A stretch of 64,000 nucleotides of DNA from Desulfobacter latus (lineage in GTDB: Bacteria > Desulfobacterota > Desulfobacteria > Desulfobacterales > Desulfobacteraceae). A program made the translations under genes and the position numbers. Position 1 is the stretch's first letter, and each line of letters begins with the position of its first letter. The DNA lies in the NCBI RefSeq assembly GCF_013389365.1, contig NZ_JACADJ010000003.1, positions 62,001 through 126,000 on the forward strand. Direction: 5' to 3'. Positions 26,590 to 34,871 of this stretch are shown here, piece after piece. Under the pieces are notes generated by a model. The model did not search any database. It saw only the letters and a list, made by a program, of their open reading frames with translations, and was not told the DNA's origin.

Positions 26590-26774
26590 GATGAATAATC
26601 TCAAATTTGTCAGGTGTGGGTATCATTTATAAAACATTAAAAAATTCAAAATTGTATTTTTTTATTTGATTTTTACGCCATAAAGCGGTATTTGCATTAA
26701 GTAATTTTAGTTACTGCAGAAACAATAGTTTTAATGAAAATAAAAGCAAAAATATTGATGCGGAAACCCCCCTT

Positions 26775-28295
26775 ATGAAGTCCATTGAAGAAACATCTCT
26801 GTTATACGAAATCAGCCAATCATTAAACAAGCACATGGACATGAAAAAATCCCTGTTCAAGGTGTTAAGTGTGCTGTCTGAATCCCTGAACCTTGTAAGG
26901 GGTATTATTTTTCTAACAAATACTGAAACCGGGGAAATCCGCATTGAAATGGCCCACGGCATTTCCAAAGATAAAACCAAACAGATCAAATACCTGCCCG
27001 GAGAAGGCATCATCGGTCAAGTGATCCAGACCGGTAAACCTGCCGTGGTGCCGAGAATCAGCGAAGAGCCTTTATTCCTGGATAAAACCCATTCCAGGAA
27101 TCTGACCCAGGGGCAAGACTATTCCTTTATCTGCGTACCCATAAAAAAAGAGAGCCGCGTGGTGGGTGCCATCAGTGCGGACCGGCCCTATGAAGGCAAA
27201 CGTTCCCTTGAAAATGGTGAAAAACTGCTCTCCGTGGTGGCAACCATGGTTGCCCATCACGTCATCAACATTGAAACCATCCGGGTGGAAAAAGAGCAGC
27301 TGAAAACCGAAAACCTGCGGCTGAAATCAGAGCTGGAGAACAAGTACAGTTTTTCCAATATCATTGGTAATTCCAATAAAATGCGTGAAGTGCTCCAGAT
27401 GATCTCCCAGGTATCATCCTCTTCCGCAACCGTGTTGATCCGCGGTGAAAGCGGTACAGGCAAGGAACTGGTGGCCAATTCCATCCATTACAACTCAGAA
27501 CGCAACCAGAATCCCTTTATCAAGATCAACTGCGCGGCCATTCCCGACAATCTCATTGAAAGTGAGCTGTTCGGCCATGAAAAAGGGGCATTTACCGGGG
27601 CATCCGCCACCAAAAAAGGTAAATTTGAGATCGCCAATACGGGCACCATTTTTCTGGACGAGATCGGTAACATGGAACTGGGAGCCCAGGTCAAACTTTT
27701 ACGGGTACTCCAGGAAAAGGAATTTGAGCGGGTGGGCGGGTACAAGCCCATCAAAACGGATGTCAGAATCGTGGCCGCCACCAACGCCAACCTGGAGGAG
27801 GAGGTCCAGCAAGGCAAATTCAGGGATGATCTCTATTTCCGGCTCAATGTATTTCCCATTTACATCCCCAGCCTTCGCATGCGCAAAACAGACATTATTC
27901 TTCTGGCCGATCATTTTCTGGAAAAATACAGAAAAGAGCATGGCAAGGAGATTAAGCGCATCACCACACCGGCCATTGACATGATGATGGAATACCATTG
28001 GCCGGGCAATGTCCGGGAGCTTGAAAACTGCATTGAACGGGCCGTGATTCTGTGCAATGAAGGCGCCATTCACTCCTACCACCTGCCGGCAACCCTTCAG
28101 ACCGGTACCAAATCCAAGACCCTTCCCTTGTCCCTTGAGGATGCCGTGGCAAGCCTTGAAAAGGAAATCCTCATGGATGCCCTGAAAAATACCCGGGGCA
28201 ATATTAACAAGGCTGCCAAACTGATCAACATCACAGTCAGAAAATTTTCCTATAAGGCAGCCCGGTACAATATCAATTATAAAGATTACCGATAG
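26775..28295 (+). CDS. NifA-type sigma-54-dependent transcriptional activator (GAF-AAA-Fis)
   Basis: A 506-residue enhancer-binding protein. A GAF sensory domain (about 20-165, [16 protein letters not shown]) is followed by the sigma-54 interaction AAA+ domain (about 195-430), with Walker [11 protein letters not shown], the sigma-54 contact loop GAFTGA and [21 protein letters not shown]-terminal Fis-type HTH contains [20 protein letters not shown]. The layout and the GAF start ([20 protein letters not shown]) match NifA, but no nitrogenase gene is in the window, so the symbol is withheld. It converges with the GAPDH gene, 15 bases away. Targets should be promoters with -24/-12 sigma-54 sites. 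Confidence 0.9.
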   Translation: MKSIEETSLLYEISQSLNKHMDMKKSLFKVLSVLSESLNLVRGIIFLTNTETGEIRIEMAHGISKDKTKQIKYLPGEGIIGQVIQTGKPAVVPRISEEPLFLDKTHSRNLTQGQDYSFICVPIKKESRVVGAISADRPYEGKRSLENGEKLLSVVATMVAHHVINIETIRVEKEQLKTENLRLKSELENKYSFSNIIGNSNKMREVLQMISQVSSSSATVLIRGESGTGKELVANSIHYNSERNQNPFIKINCAAIPDNLIESELFGHEKGAFTGASATKKGKFEIANTGTIFLDEIGNMELGAQVKLLRVLQEKEFERVGGYKPIKTDVRIVAATNANLEEEVQQGKFRDDLYFRLNVFPIYIPSLRMRKTDIILLADHFLEKYRKEHGKEIKRITTPAIDMMMEYHWPGNVRELENCIERAVILCNEGAIHSYHLPATLQTGTKSKTLPLSLEDAVASLEKEILMDALKNTRGNINKAAKLINITVRKFSYKAARYNINYKDYR

Positions 28296-28310
28296 ATTTT
28301 TCCGAGTTCC

Positions 28311-29561
28311 TTATCCCATGGACTCGGCCACGGTTACGGTTCTGTCTCCCAGCATGTTTACGTAAGATGCCATTTCATTGTCATACCAGCCATAAATAAC
28401 GGCCTGGGTGACCTGGATGGCGCAGACACGATCGTTGATATTTTCCAGCATTTCTTTGTCAAGGCCCTGCATGTGCGCCAGGTCAATGGAAAGACACGCC
28501 GTGCGGGTATGGGTTTCATGGCCTTCGATGACCGCGGCCGCCCTGGGGGTACCAATGATATCCGACGAGACATTCTGTTTGTCCGTGAAGATCAGATAAC
28601 CGTCGGCCTGTTTCTTGGCCGTGTCTTCATATATCCGGTTGATCAGCTCCCTTTTGACCGGCGGTTTGTCCAGTTCTTCCTGCAGGTTGATCACCAGAAT
28701 AATCAAAGATCCGGTGGCGGTGGGGATACGCACGGACTCGGCAATGAAACCGATATTGGCCATTTCCGGGATAACCTGTTGCAAGGCCTTGGCCGCACCG
28801 GTGGTGGTCAAGATGATGTTATTCATGATGGACCGGTTTTTTCTCAGATCGGTTTTTCCGGCTTGGGGCAGCCGGTCCAGCACTTGCTGTGAGCCGGTGG
28901 CCGCATGAACCGTGGCCATGGATGCGGACAGCAGACGATTTACACCAAAGGCATCCAGCAACGGCTTGATCATGTGGGCAAGACAGGTGGTGGTGCAGGA
29001 TGCATTGGAAATCAGACAGTGGCGCACAGGGTCATAGTCTTTATCGTTTATGCCCATGACCGTGGTAACGGCATCATCAGGAATCACGGCACCTTGTTTC
29101 AATTTAAAGGGTGCCGAGGCAATGACTTTCCTGACACCTGCCTCAAGGTGTCCCCGGATGGAACCCTTGGGCGCGTCTGATTCGAGATTCGGGTCAAGAA
29201 ACTGGCCCGTGGTATCCACCACCAGTTCCACATTATTATCCGCCCATGCGATATCTTTTGGATTGCGGTCTGTGGACAGTATCTTTATTTTTACCCCATT
29301 CACCACAAGGGTACCGGACTCGGGATCAACATCCGTTATAACAGATTCTGCCCTGGAGCCGTGTAAAAATGCCTCCAGGCGGCCGTATGTGGAATCCCGT
29401 TCAATGTAATGGACGAGATCATCCATACCGGTACCGACCTCTCTGCCCACATTGATGACGATTTCATCGAAAAATTTTCTGCCGACATGGTGCCATAACG
29501 TCAGCTTTCCAATTCTTCCAAGTCCATTGATGCCCAGGATCTTTGATGTGTCTGTATTCAT
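28311..29561 (-). CDS. Glyceraldehyde-3-phosphate dehydrogenase, long form
   Basis: A 416-residue cytoplasmic enzyme that oxidises glyceraldehyde 3-phosphate to 1,3-bisphosphoglycerate with NAD(P)+. The Rossmann start is GINGLGRIGKLTLW; the active site is SNASCTTTCLAHM with nucleophile Cys189; the catalytic His is in TVHAATGSQQVLD. Ordinary GAPDH has about 335 residues and reads SCTTN at the active site, so this copy is about 80 residues longer and has Thr in place of Asn. The N-terminal half also carries an extra segment (VGREVGTGMDDLVHYIERDS). It follows the PPDK-like gene by 17 bases and is probably its operon partner, pointing to a role in lower glycolysis or gluconeogenesis. Confidence 0.9.
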   Translation of the reverse strand: MNTDTSKILGINGLGRIGKLTLWHHVGRKFFDEIVINVGREVGTGMDDLVHYIERDSTYGRLEAFLHGSRAESVITDVDPESGTLVVNGVKIKILSTDRNPKDIAWADNNVELVVDTTGQFLDPNLESDAPKGSIRGHLEAGVRKVIASAPFKLKQGAVIPDDAVTTVMGINDKDYDPVRHCLISNASCTTTCLAHMIKPLLDAFGVNRLLSASMATVHAATGSQQVLDRLPQAGKTDLRKNRSIMNNIILTTTGAAKALQQVIPEMANIGFIAESVRIPTATGSLIILVINLQEELDKPPVKRELINRIYEDTAKKQADGYLIFTDKQNVSSDIIGTPRAAAVIEGHETHTRTACLSIDLAHMQGLDKEMLENINDRVCAIQVTQAVIYGWYDNEMASYVNMLGDRTVTVAESMG

Positions 29562-29578
29562 ATTTGCTTTGCCCTTTA

Positions 29579-32500
29579 TTAGATTGAGGTTAAATGGTTG
29601 CTGATTTTCATCTGTCCCTGGTAGACGATGCCTTTCTGGCCGTCCAGGCTGATGAAATCCCCTGTATTCATTTTCACACCATTGAGCTCACAAACGCCTT
29701 GTTCTTCGTTGCAGATCAGATTTTTACACCCCACCACACAGGTTTTGTCAAGATTGTATGTCACCACGGCGGCGTGGGAGGTCAGTCCCCCTCTGGCCGT
29801 TAAAATACCGTCTGCCGCATCAATTTCCAGAATATCATCGGGCACGGTGTCATTGCGAAGCAAAATCAGGCTGGTATCCGGATCCAGCCGCCTGAAGCTG
29901 TCGATCTCTTCCAGGGAGAATACGATTCTGCCGCTCATGGCGCCGCCGGATACACCGACGCCCTGGCCCAACCGGATTTTTTCAAGCTTGTCCGGTGGCG
30001 CATCAAACCGTTTGACTTTTTTTCTGTCCCGTAAAGACAGGTCCCTGGCCTGGAGAATAAACACATCTTCGCCCTTTGGTCCCTGAAAGGCAAATTCCAT
30101 TTCCTGGGGATTCCACCCTTCCTCGTAAATCAACTGCAGGACAATGGTTTTCAATTTTTCATAAACAAGAGGAAACCGCTCTTCCAGACTGATCTTGACG
30201 TCCCTGCCTTCCAACTCCCGTTGAAGTTCGGATATGGGCAGGGTTTTCACTAACCCGGATACCACATCTTCCCCCTGGTTGCCAATGGTAAAATCTCCCC
30301 ACAGCCGGATGGCGTCGCCGGGCAGTTTGGGACTGTGGGTGAACACTACCCCGGACCCGGATTCCCTGGACCGGTTGCCGAACACCATGGCCTGAACGGT
30401 CGCGGCCGTGCCCCAGTCATTGGAAATCCCCATGATATTGCGGTAGCTTTTGGCCCGCTTGGAGTTCCAGGACGAAAATACCTTTTTAATGGATAAAAAT
30501 AACTGGTCCATGGGAGATTCCACGATTTTTATACCCTGGTCCAGCAAATGTTGCTTGTACGCCAGGGCCACGTCGCGCATCTGCGCACCTGTAAAATAGC
30601 GTTTGAATTTGATGGCGGCCGTTTCCTTATGGCGTTTGATAATGTCATCAAACCGGTCCCTCTGGATGCCGTAAACCATGCCGTAGGCCTGGATAAATCT
30701 GCGGTATGAGTCCCATGCAAACCAGGGATTTCCCGATTTTTTCGCCAGCTTTTCAGCGATCTGTTCATTAATGCCTACGTTTAAAAATGAATCCAGCATG
30801 CCCGGCTGTGAAATGGACGATCCCGACCGGATAGACAGCAGCAAAGGATTGTCCGGGTCCCCGAATTTTTTACCCTCGGTTTTTTCAAGCTGGGTAAGCA
30901 TATGGGTCACCAACCGCCGGAAATTGTTGGATGCCGGAATATAGTTATCAATCAGATCCAGACACTTGAACACCTCGGTTGTGATGATGAACCCGTTGGG
31001 TACCTGAATCCCCAGACGCTTAAGTTCTATGAGATTCAACCCTTTGTTGCCCAGATAAATGATATTGTTGCTGAACAGCCCCCCGGCATCAATGGAGCAG
31101 ATGGCTGCCTTTGGATCGTAGTTGAGAAGGGCTGACAGTTCATCCTGGCTCAGGCGCTCAGACTGGCGGAACAGGGTGTTTAAAATCCGGTTTAAAAATA
31201 CATCCAGCTGCTGGAGTCCAAGGGATGTGGCAATCCGGTCCCGGAAAAAAATATCCGCCATCCGCTGATCCATTTTTTTGGCCATTTTGACGGCAGCCGG
31301 TGTGTTGGGAATATTGGTGGCGGAATCAAACCCTTCCGGCAGGTATTTTTCAAGTATGTTTTCCCGGCCGATGCGGTTGTCCAGGTTGCTCAGATTCAGA
31401 CTGTGCAGGTTGTGGAAATGGTCGTTTACCGCATCGGCAACCGCCCTGTTAAATCCCTTGAAAATGTCCAGGTACTGGGTAAAGGAGCAGGTGGTGATAT
31501 TAATGGCGTATTTTAAGAATTCAAGCTGGGTATCCAGCTTGTTGGATATAATGCCGTCCAGGGCCAGGGCCTGGCGGAAAAGTTTCAGAACGGAAAATAT
31601 TTTTACAAACGTGGGTTTGGTGATCAATCGCAGGTCAATGCTGTTGATCAAATCCTCGAACAGTACATTGATGACGCTTTCAAGTCTTAAGGTCATGCCC
31701 AGGGCATCAAATTTGGCCTCACTGTATGACCCGTACATGGACGGGATGTCAACGGCAATATGACGCTTATGGTAAATGGTTTCGTTTACAGCAAATTTTT
31801 CCTTGGACAAAATAATATTTTTAAGTTCTGCCATATAGCCCAAAAGTCCGCCGATTCGGTTTTCCAGATCGGTTTCGCCAAGGGCATGGAGGATGTTTCG
31901 GGGGTCGGGCAGACCCTGGGATATATGGGTGTTGACATAACTTTCAAGATCCAGGTTTTCAATGCCGTATTTTTCATTGAGCAGGGCATGGAAACGAATC
32001 AGCAGTTTAACCCGTTCTCTGTCCAGGTCTGTTGTCTCTTCCGCCTTGTCAATAACGGCTTCAATGTCGGCTTTGGGGACGGCAAGAAAATCAGCCGGCG
32101 TTTTCAGCTTGTTCATTGCCAGGGTGCGGAAAACGGCATGGGGCCCGTCTATGTATTTTCCGCTGGTTGGGATATTCTCATAGATGGACGGCGGCAGATA
32201 CGTTTTAAGGGGTGTTTTATCCAGGGTTTTCCAGAACACCATCACTTCCCGGATAAAGTCCAAGATTCTTGATGAGCTTTCCACGTGGCTTTGTTTGCGT
32301 AAGAAGTGGATCAGCCGGTCCCTGCGGAAGACCAACTCATCCAGGCGGGTGGAGATATCCCGAAGCTCTCCTTCTGCGCCGATCTCATTGAAAAAGGTGG
32401 GCAGGAGCCGGGCCAGTTGTTTGACCAGATTATATACCGGTGCGATGTCCGCGTTGAGAAATGTGGTAATGTCCCGGGGAAACAGATCCGTGTCCCGGAT

Positions 32501-33811
32501 AAACACGCCGCCTATGGCCAATGAACTGATCAGCGCGGACAGCAGGCGTTTGGATTTTTTCGGATGTTTGGCCACCAGGGTTAGGAATACCCGGATATTT
32601 TTCACATGAGCCACATTGCATTTGATCTGCCAGTCTTCTCCGGTTCCTGAGATATCCGGGAACTGAAACCCATGGTCCACGGATCGGTCAATGAAATGAT
32701 TGATCAGCTCGATTTCATCGGTATTGTATACGGCATCCCCGATTTTATGGATGCATTCCAGCACGGTTTCCGGGTACCGGCCTTTGTGTTCTTTGAGCAG
32801 GGCAAAGGTCTGGTCAACAATGACCATATCTTTTTTATAATCCCCCCGTTCCCCGATCAGGGTGATCAGGGTGCGGTGAATATCACCCAATGCTTCCCGG
32901 TGTATGATCGAAAGCCCGGGTGAATGAATAATATAAAATAGAAACGTCAGCTTCACATATTTTCCATAGGTCTTTTCCGGGGCCTGGGAAAAAATCCGCC
33001 GGGGTATGTCCCTGAACCGTTTGACATAATCTCTGTGTCCGGTCAGTTCCATGAGGGCGGATAAGGCGTTCATGTCATCGGACGGCATCGCTTTTATCCG
33101 CGCTAACGCCTGTTTCTGTTCTTCAATTCGCTCCCGGGTTACCGGCTCTAAAAGCGTGAGTATATCCGGCCCGCCCCGCCACTCATCTATATTGTTTTTC
33201 ATCCAGACCACAGGATCATCCTGACGAAGCCAGAATGCAAAAGAGGCGTCAAAAAAGCGAATTAAAAATTTATTTAAGGCGGATCGTAAATTGGGGTGGT
33301 CCGGGAGCGCATCTGTTTGTATCATCCGCTTGACTAAGGCGTCGGGCTGGTAATAGGCGCAGACAAAAAAGAAAAAATCAGAATCCCGAAACGCTGAAAT
33401 ACGTTCGATTTCATGGATCAGTGTGGCATAGAATACGTCAACGCCTTGTGTGCCGGATTTGGCGATATAATGCAGAATCTGCATAAGATTATCCGCAACA
33501 TTGGATTTGATTTCAGAATCAGATACGGATTCAAATGCTGAATTAAAAATGTCACAGAGCAGATCAAGGACCTTTCGCCCATCGGGTTCGCTGATGTACA
33601 AATGAAAATATTGAAGGGAGAAATGCCGGGATTCATTGACAATAAAGGTCCAGTTCCGGTACGGATGGGATAATTCCTTTAAAAAAATTTCCAGGCGATT
33701 GACAATACCGACATATCCTTCAAAAAATTCAAGAAGCAGAAGATACCGGTCATCAATGGAGACGTCTGCGCGGGTATCTGAAAGGTTGACTTCAAGGGCT
33801 TTTGATTTCAC
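29579..33811 (-). CDS. Giant PPDK-like protein: unknown helical N-terminus, PEP-synthase ATP-grasp and phosphohistidine domain
   Basis: A 1410-residue cytoplasmic protein starting at GTG (33809-33811) with GAGG 8 bases upstream. Residues 1 to about 900 match no family I recognise and look largely helical. From about 905 it has the pyruvate phosphate dikinase N-terminal ATP-grasp fold (YLGNKGLNLIELKRLGIQVP, LSIRSGSSISQPGMLDSFLN, FGNRSRESGSGVVFTHSP). A PEP-utilising mobile domain follows, with ARGGLTSHAAVV, giving phospho-histidine His1346. The protein ends about 64 residues later, so the PEP/pyruvate-binding TIM barrel of true PPDK or PEP synthase is absent. It may make a phospho-enzyme and pass phosphate to a partner, or act through its N-terminus. 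Its gene precedes the long GAPDH gene by 17 bases. Confidence 0.82.
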   Translation of the reverse strand: MKSKALEVNLSDTRADVSIDDRYLLLLEFFEGYVGIVNRLEIFLKELSHPYRNWTFIVNESRHFSLQYFHLYISEPDGRKVLDLLCDIFNSAFESVSDSEIKSNVADNLMQILHYIAKSGTQGVDVFYATLIHEIERISAFRDSDFFFFVCAYYQPDALVKRMIQTDALPDHPNLRSALNKFLIRFFDASFAFWLRQDDPVVWMKNNIDEWRGGPDILTLLEPVTRERIEEQKQALARIKAMPSDDMNALSALMELTGHRDYVKRFRDIPRRIFSQAPEKTYGKYVKLTFLFYIIHSPGLSIIHREALGDIHRTLITLIGERGDYKKDMVIVDQTFALLKEHKGRYPETVLECIHKIGDAVYNTDEIELINHFIDRSVDHGFQFPDISGTGEDWQIKCNVAHVKNIRVFLTLVAKHPKKSKRLLSALISSLAIGGVFIRDTDLFPRDITTFLNADIAPVYNLVKQLARLLPTFFNEIGAEGELRDISTRLDELVFRRDRLIHFLRKQSHVESSSRILDFIREVMVFWKTLDKTPLKTYLPPSIYENIPTSGKYIDGPHAVFRTLAMNKLKTPADFLAVPKADIEAVIDKAEETTDLDRERVKLLIRFHALLNEKYGIENLDLESYVNTHISQGLPDPRNILHALGETDLENRIGGLLGYMAELKNIILSKEKFAVNETIYHKRHIAVDIPSMYGSYSEAKFDALGMTLRLESVINVLFEDLINSIDLRLITKPTFVKIFSVLKLFRQALALDGIISNKLDTQLEFLKYAINITTCSFTQYLDIFKGFNRAVADAVNDHFHNLHSLNLSNLDNRIGRENILEKYLPEGFDSATNIPNTPAAVKMAKKMDQRMADIFFRDRIATSLGLQQLDVFLNRILNTLFRQSERLSQDELSALLNYDPKAAICSIDAGGLFSNNIIYLGNKGLNLIELKRLGIQVPNGFIITTEVFKCLDLIDNYIPASNNFRRLVTHMLTQLEKTEGKKFGDPDNPLLLSIRSGSSISQPGMLDSFLNVGINEQIAEKLAKKSGNPWFAWDSYRRFIQAYGMVYGIQRDRFDDIIKRHKETAAIKFKRYFTGAQMRDVALAYKQHLLDQGIKIVESPMDQLFLSIKKVFSSWNSKRAKSYRNIMGISNDWGTAATVQAMVFGNRSRESGSGVVFTHSPKLPGDAIRLWGDFTIGNQGEDVVSGLVKTLPISELQRELEGRDVKISLEERFPLVYEKLKTIVLQLIYEEGWNPQEMEFAFQGPKGEDVFILQARDLSLRDRKKVKRFDAPPDKLEKIRLGQGVGVSGGAMSGRIVFSLEEIDSFRRLDPDTSLILLRNDTVPDDILEIDAADGILTARGGLTSHAAVVTYNLDKTCVVGCKNLICNEEQGVCELNGVKMNTGDFISLDGQKGIVYQGQMKISNHLTSI

Positions 33812-33863
33812 AGAAAAAACCTCTTTATTCTTTTTAAATTAGCGCCCTTTGGGCGGGCTGTTA

Positions 33864-33926
33864 GGTGCTGGGTGCTGGGTGCTGGGTACTGGGTACTGGG
33901 TACTGGGTACTGGGTGCTGGGTGCTG
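33864..33926 (+). repeat. Nine-unit heptamer tandem repeat GGTRCTG
   Basis: Nine perfect, back-to-back 7-base units: three GGTGCTG, four GGTACTG, two GGTGCTG. The two unit types differ at one base and are in blocks, a sign of expansion by slippage. Not a CRISPR: there are no spacers. Confidence 0.93.
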
Positions 33927-34007
33927 GAAATTCCTATACTCTTAAATTAAAACACCTTAGTTTATCATGACTACACCGGTTTGTAACCTAGGTTTTAGAA
34001 TTGCTGG

Positions 34008-34035
34008 TTGACACAGGTTCCTGCTTGCTTATCTT
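34008..34035 (+). promoter_or_regulatory. Candidate sigma-70 promoter for the SLOG-like gene
   Basis: TTGACA (34008-34013), 16 bases, TATCTT (34030-34035). About 112 bases before the ATG. Assigned by eye. Confidence 0.42.
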
Positions 34036-34147
34036 AACCGATTTTTATAAGATAAATTTTTGATCTATCGAAACAGTCTCCAATTAGAAATTAAAATTTA
34101 TCCGGTTTTTTTAATTTGGTGAACATTTAATGTGAGGAGTAAGAACT

Positions 34148-34699
34148 ATGAATAATGATCCGTCTCAATTTACACTCTATAGTGGCGGTCACAGAGGCGC
34201 TGAAGCCGAATTTGGAAAACTTGCAGCGAAATACGGCGTTAAAGAAGTTAATTTTACCTTTGACGGAAATATGCTTGACAGGGATACAGGCATGCGGGTG
34301 CTGAACCAGGAAGAGCTTGAAAAGGGGAATATCTCAATGGATATTGTCTCGACGCGTCTGGGCAGGTCCTTTTCCAAAGGCAATAGAATCAGAAAAGTTA
34401 TCCAGTCCATTTTCCATATGGTCAATAATGGATACCAGATTTTTGTTGTAGGGTGGATACTGCCGGACAAGACCGTTAAGGGCGGCACCGGCTGGGCTGT
34501 GGAGTTAGGCAAACTGTTCAACCGTCCCGTATTTGTCTATGAGCAGGACAGGAAAGCCTGGTTTTCCTGGGTGGACAATGACTGGAAAATGGCCACCCCC
34601 GTGATTCACCATAAATCCTTTGCAGGCACAGGCACCCGGAATCTCACCGATGATGCTGCGGCTGCGATGCAGGATTTATTCGAGCGCAGTTTCAAATAG
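34148..34699 (+). CDS. SLOG-like hypothetical protein
   Basis: A 183-residue soluble protein with no firm family match. The start FTLYSGGHRGAEAEFGKLAA, with its glycine turn, and the late segment GGTGWAVELGKLFNRPVFVY look like the nucleotide-binding Rossmann fold of the SLOG / putative molybdenum-cofactor carrier group (YSGGQTGVD-type start, then a GGT loop). That is an inference from motif layout only. GTGAGGAGT lies before the ATG, giving a good ribosome binding site. It stands alone between a heptamer array and a structured element, with no operon partner. Family members in other genomes bind nucleotides or sense ligands. Confidence 0.6.
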   Translation: MNNDPSQFTLYSGGHRGAEAEFGKLAAKYGVKEVNFTFDGNMLDRDTGMRVLNQEELEKGNISMDIVSTRLGRSFSKGNRIRKVIQSIFHMVNNGYQIFVVGWILPDKTVKGGTGWAVELGKLFNRPVFVYEQDRKAWFSWVDNDWKMATPVIHHKSFAGTGTRNLTDDAAAAMQDLFERSFK

Positions 34700-34731
34700 C
34701 GTTCCATCCAGAAATAGCCTTTTTGTCCAAT

Positions 34732-34870
34732 TTCTTCGTTGGATGAAAATTTTAATCCTCGGTATTTTGTATATGCCTGTGGTTAAAATTTTCATCCCTC
34801 TTCTTCGTTGTGACAATGGGTACATATTTCAATATGCTCCCATTGCCATGCCTTGAATACGAATGAAAAT
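34732..34870. repeat. Two-unit inverted-repeat element in a convergent gap
   Basis: Two units each begin TTCTTCGTTG (34732-34741 and 34801-34810). Unit 1 has a perfect 15-base inverted repeat GGATGAAAATTTTAA / TTAAAATTTTCATCC (34741-34755, 34783-34797). Unit 2 has CAATGGG / CCCATTG (34814-34820, 34839-34845). The loops share a GTAT/ATATG flavour. It lies between two convergent stops and could terminate both. It may belong to a repeat family outside the window. Confidence 0.6.
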
Positions 34871-34871
34871 T

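Larger units (their letters stand above)
26433..26774. other. Divergent intergenic region between cobU and the NifA-like gene
   Basis: These 342 AT-rich bases hold the CACGAAG hairpin (26457-26526), which would lie in the cobU leader, and a candidate cobU promoter (26561-26589). I looked for a cobalamin riboswitch on the minus strand and did not see its conserved core. On the side of the NifA-like gene I saw no convincing sigma-54 or sigma-70 site. Confidence 0.55.
33812..34147. other. Intergenic region with heptamer array, hairpin and promoter
   Basis: This 336-base divergent gap holds a short GC hairpin (GCCCTTTGGGC, 33844-33854), the nine-unit heptamer array (33864-33926), a 10-base palindrome AACCTAGGTT (33985-33994) and a candidate promoter (34008-34035) for the gene at 34148. 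The remainder is AT-rich. Confidence 0.6.

Noticed and set aside
26433-26774. Cobalamin riboswitch upstream of cobU
   Set aside because: I searched the minus strand by eye for the B12-box core and flanking helices and did not find them; the only structure is the CACGAAG hairpin.
33864-33926. CRISPR array
   Set aside because: Units are 7 bases and directly adjoining with no spacers; no cas genes in the window.
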